A DNA stretch of 64,000 bases from Paraburkholderia panacisoli (GTDB taxonomy: Bacteria > Pseudomonadota > Gammaproteobacteria > Burkholderiales > Burkholderiaceae). Below, piece after piece: positions 45,500-55,400 of the stretch (position 1 is the first letter of the stretch; every line of letters starts with the position of its first letter). The position numbers and the translations under genes are program-made. The notes under the pieces were generated by a model. It worked only from the letters and a program-made list of their open reading frames with translations. It was not told the origin of the DNA and made no database searches. The stretch spans positions 1-64,000 of the forward strand of contig NZ_VTUZ01000007.1 in NCBI RefSeq assembly GCF_008369935.1, given 5' to 3'.

Positions 45500-46378
45500 G
45501 TGAAAAGTCGTATTCTCCTCTGTCTGACGACGGCTCTGCTGCGCGCGTTCGCCTTGTTGCCCTACGGAGTGGTCGCGCGGATCGGCACCGGCATCGGCGC
45601 GTTGCTGTACCGCATTCCGAGCACGCGCCGGCGCGTCGTGCATACCAATCTGAAGCTGTGCTTTCCCGACATGAGCGACGACGCGCGCGAACGTCTGGCG
45701 CGCGCGCACTTTTGCCATGTGATCCGCAGCTATGTCGAGCGCGGGCCGCAATGGTTCGGCAATGCGCAGGCGCTCGCGCGCCTCGTCGAAGTGGAGAGTG
45801 CGATCGATCTCGCCGATGTCCAGTCGCAGCCGACTATTTTCGTCGGCTTCCATTTCGTCGGCATCGAGGCGGGCTGCATGATGTATTCGACACGCCATCC
45901 GGTCGCTTCGCTCTATACGCCGATGTCGAACCTGCTCCTCGACGCGATGGCCAAGCGCCAGCGCGGCCGCTTCGGCACCGAGATGATTCCGCGCAGCGAC
46001 AGCGTGCGGCGCGCGTTGCGCGTGCTGCGCGAGGGCAAGCCGGTGATGCTTGCCGCCGACATGGATTTCGGTTTGCGCGATTCGGTATTCGTGCCGTTCT
46101 TCGGCGTGCCGGCGTGCACGCTGACGTCGGTATCGCGGATGGCGCGCGCGGGCAATGCGCGAGTAGTGCCGTTCGTGACCGAGGTGCTGCCGGGCTATCG
46201 CGGCTACAAGCTGACCATTTTCGACGCGCTAAGCGATTTCCCGTCCGACGATGTATCGGTCGACGCGCGTCGGATCACCGAGTTTCTCGAGACGCAGGTA
46301 CGACGGATTCCTGATCAATATTATTGGGTGCATAAGCGGTTCAAGAATCGGCCTGCGGGAGAGGCGGGGGTTTATTGA
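45500..46378 (+). CDS. Lipid A acyltransferase, LpxL/HtrB family
   Basis: A 292-aa inner-membrane acyltransferase that adds a secondary acyl chain to Kdo2-lipid A. It has an N-terminal hydrophobic anchor (ILLCLTTALLRAFALLPYG) and the catalytic HX4E motif in FHFVGIEAG (about 120). RRALRVLREGKPVMLAADMD and YYWVHKRFKNRP are family typical. The GTG at 45500 gives the usual family length; the ribosome site is weak and the open frame runs upstream to 45266. Whether it is LpxL or LpxM cannot be told. Confidence 0.82.
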   Translation: MKSRILLCLTTALLRAFALLPYGVVARIGTGIGALLYRIPSTRRRVVHTNLKLCFPDMSDDARERLARAHFCHVIRSYVERGPQWFGNAQALARLVEVESAIDLADVQSQPTIFVGFHFVGIEAGCMMYSTRHPVASLYTPMSNLLLDAMAKRQRGRFGTEMIPRSDSVRRALRVLREGKPVMLAADMDFGLRDSVFVPFFGVPACTLTSVSRMARAGNARVVPFVTEVLPGYRGYKLTIFDALSDFPSDDVSVDARRITEFLETQVRRIPDQYYWVHKRFKNRPAGEAGVY

Positions 46379-46484
46379 GGGTGCGCGCGGCTGTGGTTTT
46401 AGGGCTGGCAGCATTGCGCGTCGGCAAACGCATCTGCACCGGAATTCATAGCGTGCTCAGACACTTGGTTGGGATCTCCAAGCG

Positions 46485-46519
46485 TTATCAACAGGTCTAT
46501 GAACAGAATCTGTGGATAA
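46485..46519 (+). repeat. 35-bp dyad element, copy 2
   Basis: TTATCAACAG-N15-CTGTGGATAA. The right arm contains a perfect inverted DnaA box (TGTGGATAA). An ACA trinucleotide sits at the same place in the spacer as in copies 3 and 4. Confidence 0.7.
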
Positions 46520-46636
46520 GCGGCAGAGCGGTCATTGCGTCGCGCTGTGACCTCAGCGCTCACGTGCCGCTGCATCCACCGGCGCCGCGCTCGACAAAAC
46601 GATTCACTTCAAGCACTTAAGCGCGCAACCCCTGGG

Positions 46637-46671
46637 TTATCAACAGATCTCTCCACACAAACTGGGGATAA
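46637..46671 (+). repeat. 35-bp dyad element, copy 3
   Basis: TTATCAACAG-N15-CTGGGGATAA. The spacer contains CCACA at the same offset as the ACA of the neighbouring copies. Start-to-start distance from copy 2 is 152 bp. Confidence 0.7.
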
Positions 46672-46792
46672 CGTTGAGTGATCCCAACGGCTTGGTCGAC
46701 GCAAACGACAGCCGCCCGATGCCCGCTGATTCATTTCGTGCCGCTCCGATAAAACACAGCGCGTTCAACAGGTTAGCCAGCTTGTCAGATAG

Positions 46793-46827
46793 TTTTCAAC
46801 AGGCTGGTCAACATAAACTGGGGATAA
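46793..46827 (+). repeat. 35-bp dyad element, copy 4
   Basis: TTTTCAACAG-N15-CTGGGGATAA. Its start is 156 bp from copy 3. The 46379-46857 spacer contains no gene; these three dyads are its main content. Confidence 0.7.
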
Positions 46828-46857
46828 GTCGATGAGCGTCCGTACGGATTCCCAGGT

Positions 46858-48381
46858 TTAGTTCGAAGTACCCGCATTTGCCGACGACGTTGACAACGCC
46901 GCAGCGGTGCTCGCCGCCGCATCGACCGGCGGATTGCCCATCGCCTGAAACAGCGCCGCCGTGTCTGTCAGACGCGCGCTGGTGTAGCGGATCTCATCGA
47001 GTTGCGCATTGCGAAACTGCTGCTCGCTCGAACGCGTCGACGCAACGGGCAGCGCGCCCAGCCGGTAGCGTCCAGAAGTCTCTTCGAAAATGCCCTGTGC
47101 CGAGCGCGCGGCGAGGTTCGCCGCATCCAGCGCCTGCGCATCGTGTTCGAGCGCGGCGAGCGTGTCGGCGACGTTCTGGAACGCGGCCAGCACGGTCTGC
47201 TTGTACTGCGAGATTGTCGCGTCGTAGGTGTCCTGTGCGGCGCGGCGTTGCGCGAGCAGTGCGCCGCCATGAAACAGCGGCTGCGACAACGAGGCGCCGA
47301 TGCTCCAGATCGCCCCGGCACCGGACAGCGCCGCTGGCCAGCTAAAGCCGCCTTGTCCCATCGATGCGCTCAGCGACAGGCTCGGGAACATCTGCGCGGT
47401 CGCGACGCCGACATCGGCGGCCGCGGCTTTCACCGCGGCGTCGGCGGCCTGAATGTCGGGCCGCGAGCGCAGCAACTCCGACGGCACCACGACCGGCACC
47501 TGTTCGGGCAAGTGCAGCCGCGCGAGTTCGAGATCGTCCGGCGCGGCGTCCGGCGTGCGGCCGAGCAGCACCGCCAGCGCATGGCGCGTGGTCAGCCATT
47601 GCTGCTTGAGACCCGGCAGGCTCGCGGACAGACTCGCCGCGCTCTGCTGCGCGCTCAACTGATCGGCATGCGAGAGCGCACCGAGCGCATAGCGGCGCTG
47701 CGTGTCGCGCGCCTGGTCGTTGGCGATCGTCACGAGCCGCTCGGTGGTCTCGATCTGCGCATGCAGCGCGGCACTCGTGATCGCCGCTGTCACGATGTTG
47801 GCCGCCAGCGCTCGACGCGCCGCATCGAACTGATACGCCTGCACGTTCACGCGCGCGGCGAGCCCCGCGTTGGCGAGGCGCGCGGCGCCGAACAGGTCGA
47901 ACGTGTAGTGCGCCTGCAATTGACCGACGAAGACATTGTACAGAAACGTGTTGGGGCCGATCTCGGGGATCGCGAGTGCGCGATTGCGGGTCGCCTGGCC
48001 GCCTGCGTCGATGGTGGGCAGCAGCGAACTGCCGATCTGCGCGCGCAACTGCTCGCGCGCGGCGGCAAGGGATTTGTCGGTGGCGGCGAGCGTCGGGCTG
48101 TTGTGCAGGCCTTCGTCGACCAGCGCGTTCAACGTGTCCGACTGATACAGCTTCCACCATTCGGGCACCGGCTTCGCGCCGACCACGAACTGCTGCGTGA
48201 CGCCTTGCGCGGGCGCGGTCTGCGTCGGCTGCGCCTGGGCGCCGTAGTGCGCCGGCTGCGGCATCGCGGGCGGCTCGCCATTGGGCCCGAACGAGCAGCC
48301 GGCGAGCGCGAAGGCGAGGGCGCATGCGAGGCCGGGCCGCGGGTAGCGGGAGATTGCGCGCGAGACTGCGAAAGTAGCCAT
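46858..48381 (-). CDS. RND efflux outer-membrane factor, NodT family
   Basis: A 507-aa outer-membrane lipoprotein of the OprM/NodT type. The lipobox is ALAGC (Cys about 29). Two repeated OEP domains follow, with SLLPTIDAGGQATRNR in the first half and MFPSLSLSASMGQGGFSW in the second. It forms the TolC-like exit duct for the RND pump encoded just upstream (3-bp gap). Last gene of the operon. Confidence 0.9.
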   Translation of the reverse strand: MATFAVSRAISRYPRPGLACALAFALAGCSFGPNGEPPAMPQPAHYGAQAQPTQTAPAQGVTQQFVVGAKPVPEWWKLYQSDTLNALVDEGLHNSPTLAATDKSLAAAREQLRAQIGSSLLPTIDAGGQATRNRALAIPEIGPNTFLYNVFVGQLQAHYTFDLFGAARLANAGLAARVNVQAYQFDAARRALAANIVTAAITSAALHAQIETTERLVTIANDQARDTQRRYALGALSHADQLSAQQSAASLSASLPGLKQQWLTTRHALAVLLGRTPDAAPDDLELARLHLPEQVPVVVPSELLRSRPDIQAADAAVKAAAADVGVATAQMFPSLSLSASMGQGGFSWPAALSGAGAIWSIGASLSQPLFHGGALLAQRRAAQDTYDATISQYKQTVLAAFQNVADTLAALEHDAQALDAANLAARSAQGIFEETSGRYRLGALPVASTRSSEQQFRNAQLDEIRYTSARLTDTAALFQAMGNPPVDAAASTAAALSTSSANAGTSN

Positions 48382-48383
48382 GC

Positions 48384-51300
48384 TCAATTCCCCGTATGCG
48401 TCGCGCCGGACGGCGTCTGCGGTTCGCGTTCGTCGCCACGCACCCTGAACGACACGGCGTACAACGCGGGCAGATAGAACAGCGTGAGGATCGTCGCGCT
48501 CGTGATGCCGCCCATCAACGCGGTCGCCATCGGGCCGAAGAAATTCGAACGCAGCAATGGAATCAGCGCGAGCACGGCGGCCGCCGCGGTCAGCGTGATC
48601 GGCCGGAAGCGCCGCACGGTCGCGCCGACGATCGCGTCGAAACGCTTGTGTCCCGACGCGATGTCCTGCTCGATCTGATCGACCAGAATCACCGAGTTGC
48701 GCATGATGATGCCGAACATCGCGATCACGCCGAGCATCGCGACGAAGCCGAACGGCTTGCCGAACAGCAGCAGCGTGATGACCACGCCGATCAGCCCGAG
48801 CGGCGCGGTCAGCACGACCATCAGCACGCGCGGGAAGCTTTGCAACTGGATCATCAGCAAGGTCAGCACGGCGATCACCATGATCGGAATCTGCGCGTTG
48901 ATCGACGTCTGGCCCTTGCCGCTTTCCTCGACCGAGCCGCCCACTTCGATCCGGTAGCCGACCGGCAGCGTCGCGCGAATCTGGGCGAGCGCGCGGTCCA
49001 CCGCATGCGTGACGTCGATGCCTTGCGCACCGCCCGTGACGTCGGACTGCACGGTGATGGTCGGCTGACGGTCGCGCTCCCAGATCACACCGTATTCGAG
49101 GTCGTTGCGCAGATGGCCGAGCGTGCCGAGCGGCACGGCGCCGTTCGGCGTGGGCATCGCCAGCGCGACGAGTTGCGACGGGTCGACGCGCTCCGCACGC
49201 GGCGCGCGCAGATCGACACTGATCAGCTTGTCGCGTTCGCGATACTGCGTGACGGTATAGCCGGAGAGTGTCATCGCGAGGAAGCTCGAGATGTCTTCGG
49301 AGCTGACGCCGAGTTCGCGCGCGCGTTTCTGATCGACTTCGAAACGCACCGAGCGCTCGGCGGGTTCGTCCCAGTCGAACTGGACATTGCTGGTGCGGCG
49401 GTCGGCGCGCATCGTCGCGGCGGCGCGCTCGGCGATCGAGCGCACGGTCGCGATGTCGTCGCCGCTCACGCGGAACTGCACCGGATAGCCGACCGGCGGC
49501 CCGTTTTCGAGGCGCGACAGGCGCGTGCGGATCGCCGGAAAGTTGTTGCGCAATTCCGGTTCGAGCCATTGCGCGAGCTTCTCGCGATCCTTCACCGACT
49601 TCGCGGTGATCACGAACTGCGCGAAGTTGGGTTGCGGCAATTGCTGGTCGAGCGGGAGATAGAAGCGCGGCGCGCCGGTGCCGACGAAGCTCACCGTATG
49701 GTCGATTTCCGCGCGGCCCACCAGCGCCTTTTCGAGCCGCTGCGCCTGACGCAACGTGGCTTCGAACGACGCGCCTTCGGGCAGGCGCACGTCGACCAGC
49801 AACTCGGGACGGTCCGAGCTCGGGAAAAACTGCTGCGGCACCAGAGTGAAGCCCGCCAACGCCAGCACGAACAGCGCGACGGTGATCGCCAGCACGACGA
49901 AACGCCGCTCGACGCACCAGCCGATCCAGCCACGCAGACGCGTGTAGAAGCGCGTGTCGTAGATGTCGTGTTCGTGGTCCTCGGCCTCGTGCGCCTGGCG
50001 CTTGCGCTCGGGCAGCAGGTGATAGCCGAGCAGCGGAATCAGCACGACGGCCGCGAGCCACGATGCGATCAGCGCGATCGCCGACACTTCGAAAATCGAG
50101 CGCGTGTATTCGCCAGTGCTCGATTTGGCGAGCGCAATCGGCAGGAAACCGGCGACGGTCACGAGGGTGCCGGTCAGCATCGGAAACGCGGTGCTGGTGT
50201 ACGCGAAGGCCGCCGCGCGCGTGCGATTCCAGCCTTGCTCCAGCTTCACCGACATCATCTCGACCGCGATGATCGCGTCGTCGACCAGCAGCCCGAGCGC
50301 CAGCACCAGGGTGCCGAGCGACACCTTGTGCAGACCGATGTCGAACACGTACATGCACAGCGCGGTAACGGCGAGCACCACCGGGATCGAGATCACGACC
50401 ACCATGCCGGTGCGCACGCCGAGCGACACGAGGCTCACCACCAGCACGATGGCGACGGCTTCGGCGACGGCTTCGAGGAAGTCGTCGACCGAGCGCGCGA
50501 CCGCCTTCGGCATGCTCGACACCTCGGCCAGCCGCAAGCCGGCGGGCAACGCCTGGCGCAACCGCGCCGTCTGCTCGTCGAGCGCTTTGCCGAGGCGGAT
50601 CACGTCGCCGCCCGGCTGCATCGTCACGCCGATGCCGAGCACGGCCTTGCCGCCGAAACGCATCTGCGTGACGACCGGGTCGTCGTAGCCGCGCTTGATC
50701 GTCGCGATGTCGCCGAGGCGGAACGTGCGGTTGTTGATGCGGATCAGCGTGTCGGCGAGCGCGGCGACGTCGTTGAACTGGCCGGTGGGGCGCACGAACA
50801 CGCGGTCGTCGGCGGTGGTCAGCGTGCCTGCGGGCGACACGCTGTTTTGCCCGTTGATCGCCTGGCCGAGTTGCTGCGGCGAGATGCCCAGACGCGTGAG
50901 CTGCGTGTTGGCGATCTCGATGTAGATGTGTTGATCGGGGTCGCCGAAGTAATCGACCTTGCCGACGCCCGGCACGCGCAGCAGCACCGTGCGCAACTGG
51001 TCCGCGTAGTCATGCAGTTGCGCGGCGGAAAAACCATCGCCTTCGAGCGTGTAGATGTTGGTGTAGACGTCGCCGAATTCGTCGTTGAAGAACGGGCCTT
51101 GAATGCCCGGCGGCAGGGTCGCCGCGATATCGCCGACTTTCTTGCGCACCTGGTACCAGGTCTCGGGCACGTCGCTGACCGGCGCGGAGTCCTTCATCGT
51201 GAAGAACATCAGCGACTCGCCGGGGCGCGAGTAGCTGCGGATGAAATCGATGGCAGGCGTCTCCTGCAGCTTGCGGCCGATGCGGTCGGTCACCTGCTCC

Positions 51301-51506
51301 TGAACCTGCCGCGCGGTCGCGCCGGGCCAGAAGGTGCGGATCACCATCACGCGGAACGTGAACGGCGGGTCTTCGGATTGCGCGAGCCGCGTATAGGCGA
51401 GGATGCCGAACGCGGTCGCGAGCGCGATCAGGAACACGACCAGCGCCTGATGACGCAGCGCCCAGGCGGACAGGTTGAAGCGTCCTTCTTCGTGCGCCGT
51501 GCTCAT
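48384..51506 (-). CDS. RND multidrug efflux pump, inner-membrane subunit
   Basis: A 1040-aa AcrB-family proton/drug antiporter with twelve transmembrane segments and two large periplasmic loops. The TM4 proton-relay aspartates are in LGLLVDDAIIAVE. FGIIMRNSVILVDQI in TM10 is also typical. The N-terminus lacks the classic MxxFFIxRP and has FNLSAWALRHQALVVF, as in a separate HAE-1 branch. It overlaps the membrane-fusion gene by 4 bp. Confidence 0.92.
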   Translation of the reverse strand: MSTAHEEGRFNLSAWALRHQALVVFLIALATAFGILAYTRLAQSEDPPFTFRVMVIRTFWPGATARQVQEQVTDRIGRKLQETPAIDFIRSYSRPGESLMFFTMKDSAPVSDVPETWYQVRKKVGDIAATLPPGIQGPFFNDEFGDVYTNIYTLEGDGFSAAQLHDYADQLRTVLLRVPGVGKVDYFGDPDQHIYIEIANTQLTRLGISPQQLGQAINGQNSVSPAGTLTTADDRVFVRPTGQFNDVAALADTLIRINNRTFRLGDIATIKRGYDDPVVTQMRFGGKAVLGIGVTMQPGGDVIRLGKALDEQTARLRQALPAGLRLAEVSSMPKAVARSVDDFLEAVAEAVAIVLVVSLVSLGVRTGMVVVISIPVVLAVTALCMYVFDIGLHKVSLGTLVLALGLLVDDAIIAVEMMSVKLEQGWNRTRAAAFAYTSTAFPMLTGTLVTVAGFLPIALAKSSTGEYTRSIFEVSAIALIASWLAAVVLIPLLGYHLLPERKRQAHEAEDHEHDIYDTRFYTRLRGWIGWCVERRFVVLAITVALFVLALAGFTLVPQQFFPSSDRPELLVDVRLPEGASFEATLRQAQRLEKALVGRAEIDHTVSFVGTGAPRFYLPLDQQLPQPNFAQFVITAKSVKDREKLAQWLEPELRNNFPAIRTRLSRLENGPPVGYPVQFRVSGDDIATVRSIAERAAATMRADRRTSNVQFDWDEPAERSVRFEVDQKRARELGVSSEDISSFLAMTLSGYTVTQYRERDKLISVDLRAPRAERVDPSQLVALAMPTPNGAVPLGTLGHLRNDLEYGVIWERDRQPTITVQSDVTGGAQGIDVTHAVDRALAQIRATLPVGYRIEVGGSVEESGKGQTSINAQIPIMVIAVLTLLMIQLQSFPRVLMVVLTAPLGLIGVVITLLLFGKPFGFVAMLGVIAMFGIIMRNSVILVDQIEQDIASGHKRFDAIVGATVRRFRPITLTAAAAVLALIPLLRSNFFGPMATALMGGITSATILTLFYLPALYAVSFRVRGDEREPQTPSGATHTGN

Positions 51507-52636
51507 GAAGCGAAGTCCTCGGGATGCAGCGGCGCGATTACGTTGACTTTCTCGCCGGCGCTCACGGTGTGCACGCCTTGCAATACGACGCGTTCGCCGT
51601 CCTTGAGTCCGTCGCTAATCACGATGGTGCGCTCGTTGTAGCGCGTGACCGTGACTGGGCGCAGTTCCAATGCATTGTCGGCGGCTCGCACGACCCACAC
51701 GGCGGGCTGCCGGCCTTCGTGGAACAGCGCGGTGACGGGCAGCGTGAACGAGCCGTTTGCCTGCGACGGCGCGAGCGGCGTGACTGGCGTGACATCGGCG
51801 GTCATACCGAGGCGCACGTCGGGGCCGGGGTCGTTGAGCGTGAGCCGCGCGCGCCAGGTGCGGCTTTGCGAGTCGGCGGCGGGCGACAGTTCGCGCACCC
51901 GCGCGCTGAACTTGCGTCCCGGCAGCGCGGCGAGCGTGACGTTCGCGCTTTGTCCGACCGCGAACCCGGCGAGCGCGCTTTCCGGCACGTCGCACAACAC
52001 GTCGATGTCGCCGCTCCACGCGAGGTTGTACACGGCCTGGCCCGCGGACACGTTCTGCCCGGTGTCGGCCTGCTCCGCCGTGATGACGCCCGCGTGACCG
52101 GCGACGAGCGTGGTGTACTGCAACTGGTTCTTCGAGAGCGCCGCCTGTTGCGCAGCCTGATCGCGCTGGCCGAGCGCGGACGCGTAGGCATTGGTGGACT
52201 GTTCGAGCTGCGCCGGCGCGATCAGGTTTTCTTTCGCCTGCGCCTGGTCGCGCTCGATCTGCTGCTTCGCGAACACGAGGCCGTGCTGCGCCGCCTCGAG
52301 TTGCGCCTGCGCGCTGGCCGCATTCTTTTGCGCATCCGCCGGATCGAGCTGGGCGACGATCTGGCCGCTCTTCACGACGTCGCCGAGACGCACCCGCCGC
52401 TCGATGATCTTGCCGCCGATGCGAAACGACAGCGGCGTCGCATAACGCGCCTGCACTTCGCCGGGCAGCGACGCGGCTTGCATCGCATGGCCGTCCGCAT
52501 GCACGGCGACGGCGACGACCGGGCGCGGCGCGGGCGCGGCCGCTTCTTTCTTCGAGCAGGCGGCCAGCGCGACGACGCCGGCCAGCGCCACGGCGCAAGC
52601 CGCGCGGCGCATCTGCCGATAGGACTGCTGGCGCAT
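51503..52636 (-). CDS. RND membrane-fusion lipoprotein
   Basis: A 377-aa periplasmic adaptor with lipobox ALAAC (Cys about 27). The lipoyl halves (PLSFRIGGKIIERRVRLGDV and GVITAEQADTGQNVSAGQAV) flank an alpha-hairpin (about 90-170), and a beta-barrel/membrane-proximal domain follows. The ATG at 52636 gives a proper signal peptide; the longer frame does not. First gene of the operon, divergent from its TetR regulator. Confidence 0.9.
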   Translation of the reverse strand: MRQQSYRQMRRAACAVALAGVVALAACSKKEAAAPAPRPVVAVAVHADGHAMQAASLPGEVQARYATPLSFRIGGKIIERRVRLGDVVKSGQIVAQLDPADAQKNAASAQAQLEAAQHGLVFAKQQIERDQAQAKENLIAPAQLEQSTNAYASALGQRDQAAQQAALSKNQLQYTTLVAGHAGVITAEQADTGQNVSAGQAVYNLAWSGDIDVLCDVPESALAGFAVGQSANVTLAALPGRKFSARVRELSPAADSQSRTWRARLTLNDPGPDVRLGMTADVTPVTPLAPSQANGSFTLPVTALFHEGRQPAVWVVRAADNALELRPVTVTRYNERTIVISDGLKDGERVVLQGVHTVSAGEKVNVIAPLHPEDFAS

Positions 52637-52791
52637 CGTCGACGATGCGGGAGGACCGGGACGCTTCACGACTACCCCAACTGGAGACAGCGAACGAACA
52701 CGGCAAGCCGCAGCGGCCCGCCAGCGAAGACCCGCAGACCGGTTCATGCAATCGGCATACGCGTCTGACTTCGAATGGTGCCATGCATTCT

Positions 52792-52807
52792 AATACACCA
52801 CTGTATT
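52792..52807. promoter_or_regulatory. Candidate TetR operator
   Basis: AATACA-CCAC-TGTATT is a perfect 6-bp dyad in the AT-rich spacer between the TetR gene and the efflux operon, where such repressors usually bind. Confidence 0.6.
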
Positions 52808-52855
52808 TGAATGTTGATGTGAATTTGAATTCTTTTCGGTGCTAGACTTGCGCCC

Positions 52856-53473
52856 ATGAAACGGCAACGACTGACCCGCGAACAAAGCAAGGACCAGACG
52901 CGCGAGCGTCTGCTCGACGCTGCGCAAGCCATTTTTATGAAGAAGGGTTTCGTCGCGGCGAGTGTCGAGGACATCGCCGGGGCGGCCGGCTATACGCGCG
53001 GCGCGTTCTATTCGAACTTCCGCAGCAAGAACGAACTGTTTCTCGAGCTACTGCGGCGCGATCACGAAACGATGCAGGCGGGGTTGCAGGCGATCTTCGA
53101 AAACGCCGCCTCGCGCGAAGAGATGGAAGCGCGCGTGCTGCGGTACTACAGCAACCTGCATCGCGAGAACAAATGTTTTCTGTTGTGGGTCGAGGCGAAG
53201 CTGCTCGCGGTGCGCGACGGCCGCTTCCGGCTGCGCTTTAACGCGTTCATGCACGAGAAGCTCGAGCAACTGGGCGCCTATATCCGCGAGTTCTCGGCGC
53301 GCGTCGGCACGCCGATGCTGATGGAGCCCGAACGGCTGGCCATCGGTTTGATGGGCTTGTGCGACGGCGTGCAGTTCTTCTACGCGGTCGATCCGCAGAA
53401 CGTGCCGACGGAGATGGCCGAAGCGGTGCTGGCGGGATTTTTCTCGCGCGTGGTGTTCGGGCGCGACGCGTGA
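52856..53473 (+). CDS. TetR family repressor of the efflux operon
   Basis: A 205-aa AcrR-like regulator. The N-terminal HTH is FVAASVEDIAGAAGYTRGAF with YSNFRSKNELF. The rest is a helical ligand domain. It is divergent from the RND operon with one dyad between them, so it probably represses the pump and itself until a pump substrate binds. Confidence 0.9.
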   Translation: MKRQRLTREQSKDQTRERLLDAAQAIFMKKGFVAASVEDIAGAAGYTRGAFYSNFRSKNELFLELLRRDHETMQAGLQAIFENAASREEMEARVLRYYSNLHRENKCFLLWVEAKLLAVRDGRFRLRFNAFMHEKLEQLGAYIREFSARVGTPMLMEPERLAIGLMGLCDGVQFFYAVDPQNVPTEMAEAVLAGFFSRVVFGRDA

Positions 53474-53603
53474 TCCGCGCGGCTTGCGCGCGATGACGGC
53501 GGTGGGGTGGTTGACTCAGACCGAACCGCAGCCCGGCCGGCGCAGTTCAATACAGCGCGAGCGGCGGGGCGGTTCGAAATGCAGGGGCGGCAGATCCGCT
53601 GAA

Positions 53604-53816
53604 TCAGTTGTTCGGCAAAGGCGCGCAGATGTCGGCGGCCGGCGCCGCACAGGCTAGCGAATACTCGCCGCTGTAGCGCAAGACTTCCTTGCCGGCATGC
53701 AGGACGACCTTGATGTCCGGACAGCGCTCGTACGCGATGAAAGCCGAGCAGGCCGCGGCGGACCAGCAGACCAGCGAGAACGCGATTTTTTCCAGAAGCT
53801 GAAAACGATGTGTCAT
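53604..53816 (-). CDS. Small hypothetical protein with N-terminal membrane segment
   Basis: A 70-aa protein with a hydrophobic stretch (IAFSLVCWSAAACSAFIAYE) and a short, Cys-containing exported part (SLACAAPAADICAPLPNN). A good AAAGGAAAT ribosome site precedes the ATG at 53816, which supports it. No family recognised. Confidence 0.6.
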   Translation of the reverse strand: MTHRFQLLEKIAFSLVCWSAAACSAFIAYERCPDIKVVLHAGKEVLRYSGEYSLACAAPAADICAPLPNN

Positions 53817-54074
53817 AGCGGTAATTTCCTTTCGGCCGCTATGTTACCAGCTTATAAGGGTTTATACCTACTCAGAATTCAGTGCGCGCGCCGGAATAGT
53901 GTGCTGCGCGCGCGTCGCTAATCTGACTGGAATGTCATGTTCAGGTCAGGGTTGGGACATGATCGGGTCGATACAATCGGATCGTTGGGCAAACCCGTGC
54001 GCGCCTTGCCGCACGGGTCTTCAAAGGCGGCGAGGGTTGCGCCGGCCCGGCTTTACCGAGGCAGGAGTCGTCCC

Positions 54075-55124
54075 ATGAATCAACTGCAGTCGATGCGCGT
54101 GTTCGTCAAGGTGGCGGACCTCGGCAGTTTCGTCGGCGCGGCGGGCGCGCTGGATCTTTCCACGGCGGTGGTCACGCGGCATGTGGCCGATCTGGAAGCG
54201 CGTCTGGGCACGCGGCTGCTCAACCGGACGACGCGCCGTCTGTCGCTGACCGAGTCCGGCAGGACCTATCTGGAGCGCGTGCGGCACATTCTCGACGACC
54301 TCGAAGGCGTCGAGCAGATGGTCGTGGCGCGCAATCACGAACCGGTCGGCACGTTGCGCATCGTCGCGCCGGTGGTGTTCGGGCTGCATAGTCTCGCGCC
54401 GGTGGTGCAGTCGTACGCGGCGCGCTATCCGGACGTCGTGCCGGATGTCACGCTGGCGGATCGTCACGCCGATCTGGTCGAGGAAGGCTTCGACGTCGGC
54501 ATCCTGGTCGCGCGGCACATGCGCAGTGCGAGCATCGTCACCCGGCGCCTGACCACCGCCTGCATGACGGTGTGCGCGACGCCCGCCTATCTGGCGCAGC
54601 ACGGCACGCCGGCGCGCCCGGAAGATCTGCTGCGGCATCCGTGTCTGAGCCGGCCGCCCGAACAGGGCGGCGAGGAACGGGTGTTCACCGGACCGGGCGG
54701 CGGCGAAGTGCGGGTGCGGCCGGTCAACGCGATCGCCGCGAACAATACGGAAATGCTGCGGCAGTTCGCGCTGCTGGGCATGGGTGTGGGGATTCTGCCG
54801 AGCTATCTGATCGGCAGGGATCTGGCGTCCGGGCGGCTCGTACCCCTGCTCGGCGACTACCGTTTGCCGCCGATCGAAATCACGATTGCGTATCCGAGCC
54901 GCCTTCATCTGCCGGCGAAGGTGCGCACTTTTATCGATCACCTCGTCGAGCACTTCCAGCCGGCTGGCGAGCCGGTGCGCGCTTCGCGGCTTGGGGCGCC
55001 GGGGCGCCCTGCGGTCGCTTCGTTAGCTGATGCGGACAGCGTGGCCGTGCCGGAATTGACGCGCCGCTTGCCCGACACGGCCCATGCGCGGAGAACGCGG
55101 GTGGCGGAGTCGTCGCCGGTTTGA
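54075..55124 (+). CDS. LysR family regulator (CrgA-like)
   Basis: A 349-aa LTTR. The winged helix is MNQLQSMRVFVKVADLGSFV with VVTRHVADLEARLGTRLLNR, and the effector domain follows to about 300. The last 45 residues are a Pro/Arg/Ala-rich extension beyond the family's usual end. The ATG at 54075 puts the DNA-binding helix at the N-terminus. No divergent partner gene is adjacent, so its target is unknown. Confidence 0.85.
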   Translation: MNQLQSMRVFVKVADLGSFVGAAGALDLSTAVVTRHVADLEARLGTRLLNRTTRRLSLTESGRTYLERVRHILDDLEGVEQMVVARNHEPVGTLRIVAPVVFGLHSLAPVVQSYAARYPDVVPDVTLADRHADLVEEGFDVGILVARHMRSASIVTRRLTTACMTVCATPAYLAQHGTPARPEDLLRHPCLSRPPEQGGEERVFTGPGGGEVRVRPVNAIAANNTEMLRQFALLGMGVGILPSYLIGRDLASGRLVPLLGDYRLPPIEITIAYPSRLHLPAKVRTFIDHLVEHFQPAGEPVRASRLGAPGRPAVASLADADSVAVPELTRRLPDTAHARRTRVAESSPV

Positions 55125-55400
55125 GGGCGATTGCGGCGGGTGGCAGCCGGCGCGCCGTCAAAAAACAGCCCACGGTCGCAGTGCCGATTGTGCAGGCAAA
55201 AGGTGGCTGCGCGCGGCGCGGGCTGTGGGGCGAGGGTCGCCGCGCGCCAAACTGTGCGCGTGCTGCAGCAGCGCGGGGGCCGCGCGGTTATAGACAACTA
55301 ACTATCCGATGTTTGAGCCGCCGGCAGACGCGAGCTTCCGTCCCCAAGCGCTTCCCATGCCTATGACTCCGGATGCGGCGACGAAATCAGCCCCGCGTGC

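Noticed and set aside
46858..50358. An 1166-codon frame apparently fusing NodT to a second long domain
   Set aside because: The upstream part is an out-of-frame shadow of the RND gene; NodT starts at 48381 with a lipoprotein signal peptide.
48396..51641. A 1081-codon open frame opposite the RND pump gene
   Set aside because: A His/Arg/Asp-rich antisense shadow in high-GC DNA; the RND frame on the other strand is unambiguous.
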